From NCBI GenBank assembly GCA_963855995.1, contig OY979729.1, positions 12,316,276 through 12,380,275 on the forward strand: a stretch of 64,000 bases of DNA. Reading direction: 5' to 3'. Shown one piece after another: positions 44,025 to 56,220 of the stretch. The notes beneath the pieces were generated by a model. The model was not told the origin of the DNA. It did no database searches and worked only from the letters and a program-made list of their open reading frames with translations. Every line of letters starts with the position of its first letter. Within the stretch, counting starts at the first letter, position 1. A program made the position numbers and the translations under genes. This DNA comes from Muricea muricata (taxonomy: Eukaryota > Cnidaria > Anthozoa > Malacalcyonacea > Plexauridae).

Positions 44025-47000
44025 TAAATTATTCGTAACTATCATCTCATGACTTAATTCTTTCTACTATTGCAAAGGGTGATGGGATGTGAAAAAAACG
44101 CACAAGAAGAGAAAAGAATGAACGATCCTGGACGGCAAGACCCACAAAACAACAATCCACAAGAATAAGAAGACACGACATTGTAATAGAAAGTAGTGGT
44201 AATGTGCAAGTTAGTAGAAAACAAGATACTTATTATTGAGGGATCAAAGAGGATTTAATAGATATTTCTCGTTAATGAAAAAGAAAAGACAGCAAATTAA
44301 GTGAAAAAAATTGGATTGAAATAACATTGATATCAAATACATTCAACAAAATAATTAAATAGAATATCTAGGAGTTTGGCAGTCAATTTTCGAGTCAAAA
44401 AACAGGTAAAAATATGGTAAATGTCGACAATATTTTTTAAAGAAACAATACCTTAACGCCTGGAAATTTCGTCTCTAACATTTGGATTTGGATATTTCTA
44501 AAAACAAAACAAAATAACATGTAGGATTGAACGTTTTACAAAAATAAGTTTCGTAATAATGCCACTAAATTATAGTTGATGCATTTTGTCACTATTCTTG
44601 GTTTGCACATGACGTCATTTCGTGTGATTGGGCGCCATCTTGGTTGACTCTGCAGATTACTTCAGCTGTTTACAGCGAAACACTTGTGTCAATTTACTAT
44701 TTCATCGTTAGTTTTAGCGTATTATGAATGATACTTTAAAGATGTATGGCTCGATAGGATCAGATATAATGAATAGATACTTTGTGGTTGCCATGTGTTT
44801 CAAACGTCAACAAAGATGGCGTCGATTGCAAACGATCAATTCCGTCGTTCTACCTTTAAAGAATGTGTTCTCTGGTTAAAAAGCGAGAAAATGTGACTTG
44901 TATTCCAATTCACCGTAGCAAAACAGATGGTGGCATGTCGATTTTACCAGAATTTAATGCGGGTATCAATCAAGAATACCAGTGAAATGATATTTAAGAT
45001 AAGCTAATGGACGGAATTTTAACACAAGTGACAAAATAACCTATCTGTCTGTTCCTCAAACGAGGTTAATTTACCTTAAGTTTTTAAACGATTTCAGACC
45101 GCAAGGCATTCTGGTAAAATCAACACCCGCCATCTTTTTGCTACATTAAATTCCCAAGGGAATATATCATTTCTTTGTTTCTTAGCTAATTTGGTTCATA
45201 CATCCATGCAAATCAGTAGGATCATTATATTTTTTTGTACATTTTAAATTCCCATGGGAATACGGCATGCTTTGTTTCAATGGTGATGCGTCTGTTTATG
45301 GTAATTACTGCATAATGCGAATCCTCTTTGATTATTAATATGATAAGTATCTTGGTGCTTTCAGATTTGTTTTGGTAAGCAGGAACAATGAAGTCATTGT
45401 TTGTGTACACTAAAGCAAATTACGAAGGTGGTTTGAGAGCAGCTGCGAGGTACCATGCAAATGAAGGCGTTTCGGTTAAATAAGTGTGAGAATTACGGCA
45501 TTAAAAATTGCATGTCATCTACACTTAAGGATATAAGTTGCCAAAAAAAAAAAACAACTTTAGTGAATCTGTTGAGTTTCAATTGCTTTTTATTTTTGCC
45601 TAATTCTCATGCTTATTTGACCCAGCCTTGGACTTTGGTAAGTATCAGGGGCCGGTTGTATCAAAGGCGTTTAGCTTAAACGGTGGATAAGTCAAAAATA
45701 TGAAACACGTTTCCATGTTGTATAAACAAACCAGCTGAAGTTATTTGACCTGAGAAGAACAATTATATATAAAACTAAATATTTATTCTATTTCAACTCA
45801 TAATTTCGGTTCCGTACTAGGTGTAAAACTGATTTTTAAATTTCACTTATCCACCGTTTAAGCTAAACGCCTTTGATACAACCGGCCCCAGGTTTATATT
45901 TACTCCGGAACAGTTAACACAACGAAAAGCCCATGCCCATTCAGCTAAGGTTTTACGTTTGAAAATTCAATCAAAAACTCAGTCTAAGTGGGTTTAAGTA
46001 GCTAGAGATAACGTAATTTATCTTTTTATTTTGCTTTTTTGTTTATAACGTAATTTATTAGCTAAATGTATGGACTGCGAGGGTGTGCGCCGTGTGTAAG
46101 TTGCATGGGATTAGGTTTATTAAAGGAATTAAAATTTTTGAAAGTATGCTTAAAAACCAAAATCTGTCGTCACTTCTAACAAAACAGTTAAGAGTAGGTT
46201 TCAACATCAACTAAATTGATCTATACTATTAACTAAGAAAAATGCGAATTAAGTTTTATATTTTGCAAGCAAATTTTAAATAGAATTCTCACCTGTTTTT
46301 ATGTACGAGCTTTTTCTGTTTACGTTTGATCTAAAATATCCAAATAAATTGCATTTAAAATGCATACTTTACCGAAATTTTAACTCTTTTAATTTTCGAA
46401 ATTGGGTGGCAGTCGGGGTGGTGGTGGTGCATGCGGGTTTATCAGCTGTGAGTGACTGTGCGATGGTGAGGAAAGTGAAGGTAACGAATGGAATGCAGGA
46501 GCTTAGAACTGAGGAAGACAGCTTAGAACTGAGGCAGGTAGGCAGTTGGTAGGATCAGCGGGGGGCACTTGACATTTTGGCTTTGGGAATCAAATTTGCA
46601 TGCTAAGTACTTAAGTCACTAACGTTTGTTGTTTTAATTTGTTAGGTACGCGCGGCTGCTCTCTAGGGAAGATCAACTTAGCAATTGTATTAGCACTTGC
46701 AAAGTTGGTCTTCTCTTTGCCGGCTACCCCGGCCAGTTCTCCGAGTGCTACTTCCACCGTGAATAAGTAGAAGTACTTGTACTACATGTATAAGTACTTC
46801 TACTTAGGTGGAAGTGGCACTTGGGGAGCTGGCCGGGGTAGGGGGATTTTTTTTATTCAATTTCTCAATTCCCATGGGAATTGAATTTTTAATTAAAAAG
46901 GGGTCACAAGTAAATTTTGTAAACAATTTATTGAAAAAATTTGTAAAGATTACATACAATTTGAATAACAATAAAAAGAGATTAACTACCACACATTGTA

Positions 47001-47032
47001 CTTATTAAAATAACAACAGAAGAAAACAGAAC

Positions 47033-47313
47033 ATGGCAGAGAGAACAATAACACAAGTGAATGAACAAAGTCCTAAAAAACTTGGGTCTTTTCAACGTAA
47101 GTAAATGTTTATACTTCAAAATATATTATAACAATGAAACAACTTGAAGTGATAAATTTTGAGAGTTTTGCAAAGGTTTACCCAGCATATAACGAGTTGT
47201 TTCACAATTACAAAGAAAAACATGTGGCTCAAAACATGCAACTGATAGAGATGACGAGAAGGCTTAACAAGTCTAAGCAGAAAGGTTTTCAAAAGTTAGT
47301 CACATTTTTATAA
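47033..47313 (+). other. Two exon-like frames in the right arm
   Basis: 47,033-47,096 is an ATG frame (MAERTITQVNEQSPKKLGSF) ending at C|GTAAGTAAA. 47,134-47,313 is a 59-aa frame starting MKQLEVINFESFAKVYPAYN, charged and helical in composition, ending in TAA. A good acceptor before the second frame is not visible, so they may not be consecutive exons. Mirrored on the - strand of the left arm. A degraded transposon gene is the likeliest explanation, but the family is not recognised. Confidence 0.35.
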
Positions 47314-49973
47314 CCATATGTAACTACCCTGTCAACTCTCCCAGTGGGAAGAACCGGAGTACCCGGAGAAAACCCACGAGTTTTGGCGGAGCGTTGACCA
47401 ACGCTTTTTCAAATACAGCCAGCCTCACAGAAGAAAGGTATTTTTGTCAAAAGAAAAATATTATTTTTAATCAATTGTGCTTTTATAAGTCAGAAAAAAT
47501 ACATGCACGAATTACCAACGAATTTTGATGGCTTTGAGACATGTAACGTGGGCACATAATTCTTCCTAAAAATACTTTTTTGTACTCGAAACAACCCTTC
47601 AAAACGTCGAAAAACAACGAAGAAACGATTTTTTTATAAATTCCAAATTGACCAAGCTGTAATGTTCGGAGCCACATTTTTCTTATTGCGTTTCTAACCT
47701 GACAATGTGAAATGCACTAAACATTGCTACCTTTATTTTTTTTAACAAAAAATTCAAAAATACATAGAATAAAAACCAAGCATTTTTAGAATATTGTGTG
47801 TAGCACGACATTTTTCAGAAACCAATCTCTTACACTTTTCTTTGCATAACAGTGCATGCGATCTATTTTTCGCAAAAAAATACAAAGAAAGTCTCAGACA
47901 TCTCATTTTTCTGGTGGGCACAAGAACAGAAGCTTTTTGTTCAAATTGTGATAATTTATTTGAGATAACTTTGGGCAAAATTCTATTTTTCATTGAAAAC
48001 AGCCGAAAAATCAATGCTTTGGCTTTGCCCAGCAACCAATGAAGTCACTCGATAGTGAAGTTGCTTTATATACAATTGATAGTTTCAGTGTTAAAGAGAC
48101 CAAAATAAAAGTAGAAATACATAACTTAGATTGATCTTGGATTGAAAAGTAAAAAATTTATTCGAAGAATCAATTTAAATTTAGTCTTTTTGGAAGGTAC
48201 CATTGTCAGGTTAGGAACATATCTCTTTGAAGTATAAATTCATCTTTACTTACTTGTTGAAAAGACTATATTCAAGAGCCATGTAAACCTGTTTTCTTAT
48301 ATTATTATTACCACGCAAGTATTACAAAGTGGAATATTTGAAATGTAAACTTGAACTGAAGCAAAGGAAATGCACATACAAATTCAGAAATATTTCAATT
48401 GCCAAAATACAAATTCACCACAACCAAACAATATAAAAAGTTCCAGTAGGCAATATGTTGTAATTTTAATTAAGAAACTTATAAAGTAATAAATCATACA
48501 GGAAACACAAAAGAAATCATTTTCTCATCTTACAGAATCGGTATTTTCAAAATCACTTTGCTATAGATCTGATGTATAAAATTGACGAGTTTCACAAGCC
48601 ATTTACAACATTCGCATCTGTGTATGTCAGATATCTCGCCTTCAGCTTGGGTTTGTATATCCGATACAACCCGGTCACTTGTATTGTAAATAGTACAAAT
48701 CAAAATTGTTATCAAATCAAAGTCTCAAACTAATTTAAATTATTCTACTCCATATAATGCCAGACAGTTTTACTTTTTCTCAGGAAAGACCTTATGTTCA
48801 ACAAGGTAAATTTGGCATGTTAATTAAGAAGTCTGTAAAATTTGAAATTGCATAGTATCAACTAAAAGCTTCATGTGACTTAAAACTTTTTCAAGTCGAT
48901 GTAATACGAAGAACTCTGGTAAAGTATTTACTGTATCCAGGCATCAATAGAAAACTTTTAAAATTAAAAATTGTAGTTACTTATACTTATTATTGGCCAA
49001 CATCTGTACTGCTTGTTTATCTAGAAAATCTGGCATACTGTCAATTTTTTTAGTCCAAGGAAACTTTTTTACTCTTAAATTCTTACATCCGCCACATCTT
49101 TTCTTTGCTAATAAAAAGAGCCCACAGAATTTATTTGGCAAGTTGTGGTTTTCTTTTTCATTTAAGATATGTAATTAATTGATAAAGTTAAAGAACAACT
49201 GCATCAGTTCATCTCAATTCCAAACAAGTTCCACTTTGTAAACAAAAGACAATATGCTAGCTTATTTTGTCCTTAATAAGTAGTTCATCTTAAAGTTTGA
49301 AAGTCAACATTCTAGTACAAAATCACAAAGTCTGTATCTAAGATAAATTACCAGTAGTATAAAATATTACAAAGTATTTTTTTAACTTTAAAGGGTCCAA
49401 TATAACATTGAGAACTATTGTGATTTTCAAATGAACTTTCCAAACTTTCAAATGAACACTCAAAGCCAGCTTAAACAAAAGATGATTGAGATAGTAAACC
49501 AGGAAATAACATAGGTGTTGTAATTTTTTATCAAAAATATGATATAGTGCATATAACAGAAACATTTCAATTAAAAAGTAGAAATATATTTCCTGTGGTT
49601 AGTTTTAATTGCTATATATTGAAATTTTAGTATAATAATGGATGTTTTTGTTTCTGGCAAAGTCACCTCAATCTCCTTATGTTTAACCAACATTACAAAG
49701 TCAAATAATGACAAACACGAATGATTAAACACAAATTTATATTTTAATGGGTAAAAATAAATATGTCCAAATTAGTATAATCATGCATATAGGTCTAGTA
49801 GGGTACCAATTTTTAGAAACAGAATTGTGTTGTTTAGAGGCATAACATATAAAATTGCTAGATTTGATATTTCAGTTTTTTAAGAAAGCCTTTTGTATGT
49901 GTTTTCATGAACTCTTGGGCCATAATTCAATTGATTTGAACCAAATAAGATTCTAACTTTCTTTTAAAACACA

Positions 49974-50066
49974 GTTCATCATTATTTGACTTTTTCTAAG
50001 ATTAAAATGCTTCTGGAGCACATGAGATTCCACGGTATGTGTACCCACAAAATAATCGTCAAATTA
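49974..50066 (+). other. Possible exon (mirror in the left arm, - strand)
   Basis: Between AAAACACAG and TTAG|GTGAGAAT, which are consensus-like splice sites, a frame encodes a His and Met rich peptide (KMLLEHMRFHGMCTHKIIV). The frame also continues past the donor to 50,252. No domain is recognised. Confidence 0.25.
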
Positions 50067-51177
50067 GGTGAGAATGAAACCGTCATGTCCAAAATTATAC
50101 TGTCCCAAATTGTCCCATATTCAATATTGTACATGCAATATTCCAATACCTTTAACAATTTCATTTTTCATAATCTGCCAGTTGTTGAGAGGAGGTTAAG
50201 CATTTTGTCGTTCTACAAACAAATTTCAAAGAATTCTATTGAAGATAGATAACTGAAATGGTAAACAAACTGCAAAAGATAACAATGCAAGTGGTTGTGT
50301 AAAAACTAAAGACCACGTAAAGTCGGCCATTCTGTACAGTGTTTGGATTTGACAGTTTGAATTTTAATTGCCTCAAGAAAAGTCTAAAAGGCATTAAAAA
50401 CATAACATTCCTTGTTCTTTTTTAACCTCCCCGACCTTGCACGACTCCCACATCCTGCTCCGTCTCCTCCTATCCACCTCCCACCCTCAAGGCCCTGTCA
50501 CACGGTGCAATTTTTCTTGCACTTGTAACTAACTGCTCCGTCTCCTTCTCTATCCACCTCTTACCCTTAAGGCCCTGTCACACGGTGCACTTTTCCTTGC
50601 ATTCACCGTAGCAAAAAAGATGGCGACATGTCGATTTTACCAGAATGCATTGCAGGTATCAAGAAAGAATACGTGGGAAAAGATGACAAGAAACAAAGCT
50701 ACTGGATTGAAATTTTAACACAAGTGTGAAAATAACCTATTGTCTTCTGTCTGTTCTTCAAAAGACGTTAATTTGCCTTTTTAAACAATTTCAGACTGCC
50801 ATGCACTCTGGTAAAATCGACATTTGCCATCTTTTTTGCTACAGGGAAAATCTACTCTTAAGTAAATTTGTGACAAATGTTTGGTACGTTAAAAAACCCC
50901 AGCAAACTGTGATGGAAACTTGCATTTGCCAATTTTACATCTCCCAATAGTAGAATTGCATTTCAAGTTGCAAGAAAAATTGCATTGTGACAGGACCTTT
51001 ATTCTCCAGTGTTCCCGCCAACCTGCTCCCACCATTAGATGGAAAGTCCTTTTTTCACTACATTTTAGTAATTAGGCTACCCCCCTCCTCTCACAAGTCT
51101 GTAATCACCTGACGAAATCAATTGGTCGACAGTCCAAGGCATGTTTTGTAATCGAAATTCACAAAATTAAAATTAAA

Positions 51178-51480
51178 TTGCCTTTTTTCAATAAATTTGA
51201 ACCAGAACCAACTCTATACATAGAACTGTCTCAGCATACTTTCTTCGACAATCTCAACAATTCAAGACCTCATTCAGTTTCTATAGCGGATTTCATGGTA
51301 TTATTATCGAACCAACTTCAACTGAAAACGGTAGCCTTAATCTTACATGCGACCATAGCCATGCTTGGAAAGCACAAACTTACAATACTCGAAAATTGTA
51401 CTTATTTCCAGTCTGATCTCTCAAAAATCGATCTCTATGCACAATCTAAGTACTTTGCTACAAATAATGATAGAAAATAA
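51178..51480 (+). other. 100-aa open frame at the outer end of the right arm (mirror 24,394-24,696)
   Basis: The frame MPFFNKFEPEPTLYIELSQH... has balanced composition and is kept intact in both arms, but identity of the arms explains that. No start context, partner exon or domain is identified. Confidence 0.25.
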
Positions 51481-51747
51481 AGCATATTACCTTAAAACAA
51501 AGTTAGGATGCATGAAAATTTAGAGGACTTTCAAGGAGCAAAATCTTCGAGCTAGAGAAAAATTTTGAAAAAATAGTATTCGGAAAATCTTCGAGCAGCG
51601 TCGGAAACCGACGAATTCCGAGGAACGCCGAAACTACCACTTTGTGTCGACATGCTCCGAGCAAGTTCCTTGTTCCTGATTCAGAAGAAGCTGTATCACA
51701 GATCACGCGCCACGCAAATTGCTCTGGCAAGTGTCGTTCGTCGTGTT

Positions 51748-52242
51748 TTCAGTCAAAAGCATAGGAAAAACGCCGTTCGAAAGTACAAAAATGAATATTT
51801 TTGCGAAGTTCCTTCACCGATCTTCATTTTGTATGTATGTAGATATTTCAGTAGAATTTGCGTTTGATTCTTGTGTAGAAATTTCTAAATTTCCTTAAAA
51901 GTAGGAATAAACCAGAAAATGACGGAAACACGCTCTCAAAACTTCACCGCGACACATCGCTGGAATTTGTCGTTTTAAAGCATTTTGCATGAGAATCTTT
52001 GCACGTAAAACCTTCTTGCGGTTTAGATGTTCTAGCATGCACGTTTAAATGCGTGTTTTGTTGACACATTTCGCTAGAAATTGAGTTTAAACGCCGTGTT
52101 TAGGTCGGCTCACGCGGTTTGTGCCAGCGGTATCACCCATGAGCGCTGCACCGACTTCTGACACCGAAAAAAAAAAAAAAAAAAAAAAAAAAAAACAGAA
52201 ACGGGGCGAATTTAAAACTCCGCCTCGCCTACGGCAGGCGGA
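51748..52242. repeat. Junction between palindromes: dispersed repeat plus poly-A run
   Basis: 51,835-52,162 is the direct copy of 15,387-15,718. It is followed by about 28 consecutive A (52,168-52,195) and a short hairpin (CCGCCTCGCCTACGGCAGGCGG). The poly-A suggests a retroposed end, though it could be simple homopolymer growth. No gene seen. Confidence 0.7.
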
Positions 52243-52898
52243 GTAATGAGTCGTGTTCTCCAATCTCCATCAATTTCCTCGCAAATCGATTGCTTTTACA
52301 GCCTGTCAACACACGAGATAATGAATATGGCGTCCCTCGATTATCGATTTTCCACGGCCCCTCAGAACAGATTTCTTACAATGGCGCTTGAAATAACTGT
52401 ATTTTAAAATATCCGTTTAGGTCAAACGATCATGAAAGTTGGCAGTCACGGAGTGGTGGTTAACCGCTCTACTAGATGCTTTCCCAACACAATTACGGAT
52501 TTTATTGACTTGAAAACATAGTCAAAACATTCATTCTTTTATTTTTTCAGTGCGAGGCCTAAAATGTCTTGTGACATTTCGTCAAATATTTTACTTCATT
52601 TTTAGATTACGCCGATTTACGTGCATGGAAATATATTTACTTACAAGATATGCGAGGAAAAAGCAAAAAGGTGAAGCCATTGGTAAGTTTATTCTATTGT
52701 TCTTGTAATGAGTTGGCTCTTAAAAGTGCACCGAGCAATAGTTAAATTACAATAATTCTATTCATTTATATATATTATATGCGAGTCGTAGAGTTATAGA
52801 ATATTGCACAACAGTTCTATGACCGGCAACAATAGTAGGTTATACCCCAATACAGGGACGCAAGTAAATTGTATTCAAAATGGCGGCGGATGCTGACA

Positions 52899-53276
52899 TC
52901 AGCATAACGTTATCATTACGTCATCTTCTGATGACGTAATCGTGATGACGTCACGTGATGTATCCCTAATGGCGATAACGTTACGAGGTTTTAACCCCAG
53001 CCCAGAGGGCACTTTAACAACAAAAATGATTTTTAAGATCAACTTATTTACGTAAAAGGGATACGTCGTAAAAAAAGATACGTGTAAAAAGATTGCGGCG
53101 CCCCTATTTCTACCGCTAGGAATTCGGAAGAGAGCTAGGTACTGGGCATTTCGGCTGATATCCGTATTATATTTTCCTTTAGGCAACATGTTTTGCAGCA
53201 ACGCTCGCGTTTCGATGGCGATACAGGATGCTGATGCGCCAGATCGGCTCCAAACATAAAGGTTTGAAAACTGCAA
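52899..53276 (-). pseudogene. Fragment resembling a Polinton-type packaging ATPase (left-arm copy)
   Basis: Mirror of 58,249-58,626. The same frame is present with a few substitutions. See that entry for the motif. It is a short remnant within a repeat arm and cannot be a working gene. Confidence 0.35.
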
Positions 53277-53919
53277 AATTTAAACTTAAATCTATTGAAG
53301 TACATAGATAAAATTCGAAAAATGCATGTTAACTAAATATCATGTACTGGCTATGTAAATAAAATCAAGCTTGACTCTTCATTTTAGGCTCAGAAATCGA
53401 TATAAATGTTTATAAGATTATTAGGAAAGAGCGAAAAAGAATGGCGGTGGAATTGTCCTTTTATATAAAAAATAACAGTCTTATTCTGAAAGAAATGATT
53501 TATCATTAGATTTGGAAAATCTTAAGTTGATATGTGTTGAAATAACTAAAATGCATTGTAGGCCTTTTTATTAAGTGTCTAGAATCGACCTCCTAACTCC
53601 GAAATTAGATTGTTTGATAAGCACCCTGGGATATAAAAGTTTCTTTTGATGACTCCAAAATATGCTGTACTTTGTGAAAATCGTTTTCCATAAAACACTT
53701 AGCAAGCATGCAATACTCGGCCAGAAAAGAGTTAGATCTAATCCGGTTCCGTAGATTACATTTACTTTTGAGCAAATTATGCGAAACAGAGATTTCCATT
53801 AAATTTAATTCTGGGTATCACTGGCAGAAATATAAGAATTTGCAAAATAAGGTAAATAAAGAAGCAAAATTATTAAAATCCTAGCTCAATCAAAGTGAAT
53901 TTCAATATTCTACTATATC

Positions 53920-54600
53920 AGGAAACACTCAAAAGACCTGCATGGTCCCTGATTAATTCCCTTACTCGCAAAACAAAAAGATTACAAGCATCAATGAAAT
54001 TGTAGTGAATAATTATTAATAATAATACTATTTCTAAACCAAAGAAAATTTCTTAATTTTTCAATGAACATTTCGTCAACATAGGCCCTAGATGCCAATC
54101 TGAGGCGAACAAAGAGTTTTTTAATGACGAAATCACAAACAACAACCTGATGAAGTCGTGACAAGTTCTACATTTTATTTTTCACTTATTAGTGTTAAAA
54201 ATATAGCACTAACACTTCCTGGAGCCATATCTATACTTGAATAGTTAGTGTATATCAGTTCGTGCACATCTATATGGCTCCAGGAAGTGTTAGTGCTATA
54301 TTTTTAACACTAATCAGTGAAAAATAAAATGTAGAATTTGTTACGACTTCATCAGGTTGTTGTTTGTCATTTCGTCCTCAAAAAATTCTTTGTTCGCCTC
54401 AGATACCAGTCTAGGCCTAGCCCATGTTGACGAAATGTTCATTGAAAATTCAGTAACTTATTTTCTTTGGATTAGAAATAGTATTATTATTAATAATTAT
54501 TAGCTAAAATTTCATTGATACTTGTGATCTTTTTGTTCTTACAAGGGAGGGAATTAATCCGAGTCCATGCAGGTCTTTTTAATGTTTCTACTAAATTTGA
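53920..54600. repeat. Palindrome nested in the left arm of the 7-kb palindrome
   Basis: Arms meet near 54,255. Shared words include AAAGACCTGCATGG, CATCAGGTTGTTGTTTG and CACTTCCTGGAGCCATAT. The core CAGTTCGTGCACATCTATAT resembles the tRNA-like module at 55,110-55,150. The mirror is 56,930-57,610. Confidence 0.8.
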
Positions 54601-54688
54601 AATAGTACAATACTACTTTTCTTCTTACTTTATGATGGTTGACTGGATATGAGTGAGCGTGTTACCTCCTGCACCGGCGTGATGTTCT

Positions 54689-54779
54689 ATGAAGAGATTA
54701 TGGCAACCAGATGAAACCATAAGCAGCATGATAAAACGAGAGCAACCGAAGCCAACAAAGATCCAAAGATAGAGTGAAC
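54689..54779 (+). other. Diverged, frameshifted version of the MKR exon-like unit
   Basis: 91 nt from ATG to AAC|GTAAGT, one base longer than the unit at 42,092-42,181. Translation starts MKRLWQPDETISSMIKREQP and then changes frame. Mirror at 56,748-56,838. Confidence 0.4.
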
Positions 54780-55259
54780 GTAAGTTTGTTAATTTGTTTT
54801 GCCGTTCTATTTTCTATGCAAGTTCAGCTTTCGTTTAAATAAAAATTAATATCACGAGCTAACGTTGCAAGTGTCGGTGGTGCAGTAAAAACACAGAAAT
54901 ACATAGGATCTTTCACTGCTTGAAACTATATAAACAGCATTCGACGTTGCGATCTATAGCCCTTCGTCGGGAGTTAAGATATAAGTTAGTGATCCATTAC
55001 TATATTTTCTACCTGCTATATGTTTTGTTATGTCACGTCTGTAACCATATTACTTCAAAGTTCTTTAAAAAAAGGCCCTGGAGGGTACCTAATTAGAGTG
55101 GACCTAATTAGGTTTCCAGGTTCAATTCCTGGAGCCAGATACAGATGTGCACCAACTGATATACACTAACTATACTTAGTATAGTTGGCTGAGGTAAGTT
55201 TATATTAAATTTAAAATAATAGCGGGTACTTACGGTTACCATTAGGTAGGTAAGTCTAT

Positions 55260-56220
55260 ATGACATACTCAGAAGGTAACTCTGGTCTACCACAGTTAGT
55301 ATACTAGAGTTACCTTAGTTAACTAAGGTAACTCTAGTCTACCTTAGTGGCAGACTAGAGTTACGTTAGTTAACTAAGGTAAAGTTACTATGGCTCTACC
55401 TTAGTTAACTAACGTAACTCTAGTCTGCCACTAAGGTAGACTAGAGTTACTTTAGTCAACTAAGGTAACTCTTGTATACCAACTATAGTAGACTAGAGTT
55501 ACCAACTGAGCATGTCAGATAGACCTACCTACCTAATAGTAACCGTAATAACTAGAGTGTTGTGAGAACTATAAAGTTGTGAAATGGGGTGGTAAGGGTG
55601 GCGGGGTGGTTAGTGGGATTAGTTTGAACTGTGAGTACCTACATAGTACCATTCACATTTAGTAGACTCACCTCTACATAAATGGCACAATGTAGGTACT
55701 TAGAGTCCATCGTACGCCCACAAACCGCCCCCGACCCCAATGTGCATTCCCACCCCTACCGATTTTCGTAGCTTCATAGCTCTCAGAACAATCTAGTTAT
55801 TACGGTTACCATTAGGTAAGTAAGTCTATATGACATGCTCAGAAGGTAACTCCAATCTACTATAGTTGGTATACTAGAGTTACCTTAGTTGACGAAGGGA
55901 ACTCTAGTCTACCTTAGTGGCAGATTAGAGTTACGTTAGTTAACTAAGGTAAAGTTACTATGACCCTACCTTCGTAGGTAACTCTAGTCTACTATAGTTG
56001 GTATACAAGAGTTACCTTAGTTGACTAAAGTAACTCTAGTCTACCTTAGTGGCAGACTAGAGTTACGTTAGTTAACTAAGGTAGAGCCATAGTAACTTTA
56101 CCTTAGTTAACTAACGTAACTCTAGTCTGCCACTAAGGTAGACTAGAGTTACCTTAGTTAACTAAGGTAACTCTAGTATACTAACTGTGGTAGACCAGAG
56201 TTACCTTCTGAGTATGTCAT
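55260..56220. repeat. Array of short palindromes (AGTTACCTTAGTTAACTAAG)
   Basis: The centre of the 7-kb palindrome. CTAGAGTTAC and GTTAACTAAGGTAACTCTAG units alternate in both orientations, so the region is palindromic at about 30-bp and 1-kb scales. Parts recur at 63,740-63,930. Confidence 0.85.

Larger units (their letters stand above)
37858..51747. repeat. Right arm (13.9 kb) of the giant palindrome
   Basis: Reverse complement of 24,063-37,281. It is longer mainly because of three insertions at 42,841-43,204, 43,289-43,513 and 43,891-44,024. All mirrored elements listed for the left arm recur here in reverse order. Confidence 0.92.

Noticed and set aside
24063..51747. Giant palindrome as the long terminal repeats of one Polinton or a virus genome
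   Set aside because: The arms consist of many small foldback elements and tRNA-like repeats; I saw no polymerase, integrase or capsid gene, and a 576-bp spacer leaves no internal coding region.
52168..52195. Poly-A run as proof of a processed retrogene
   Set aside because: No intronless coding sequence or target duplication lies next to it; simple homopolymer growth is enough.
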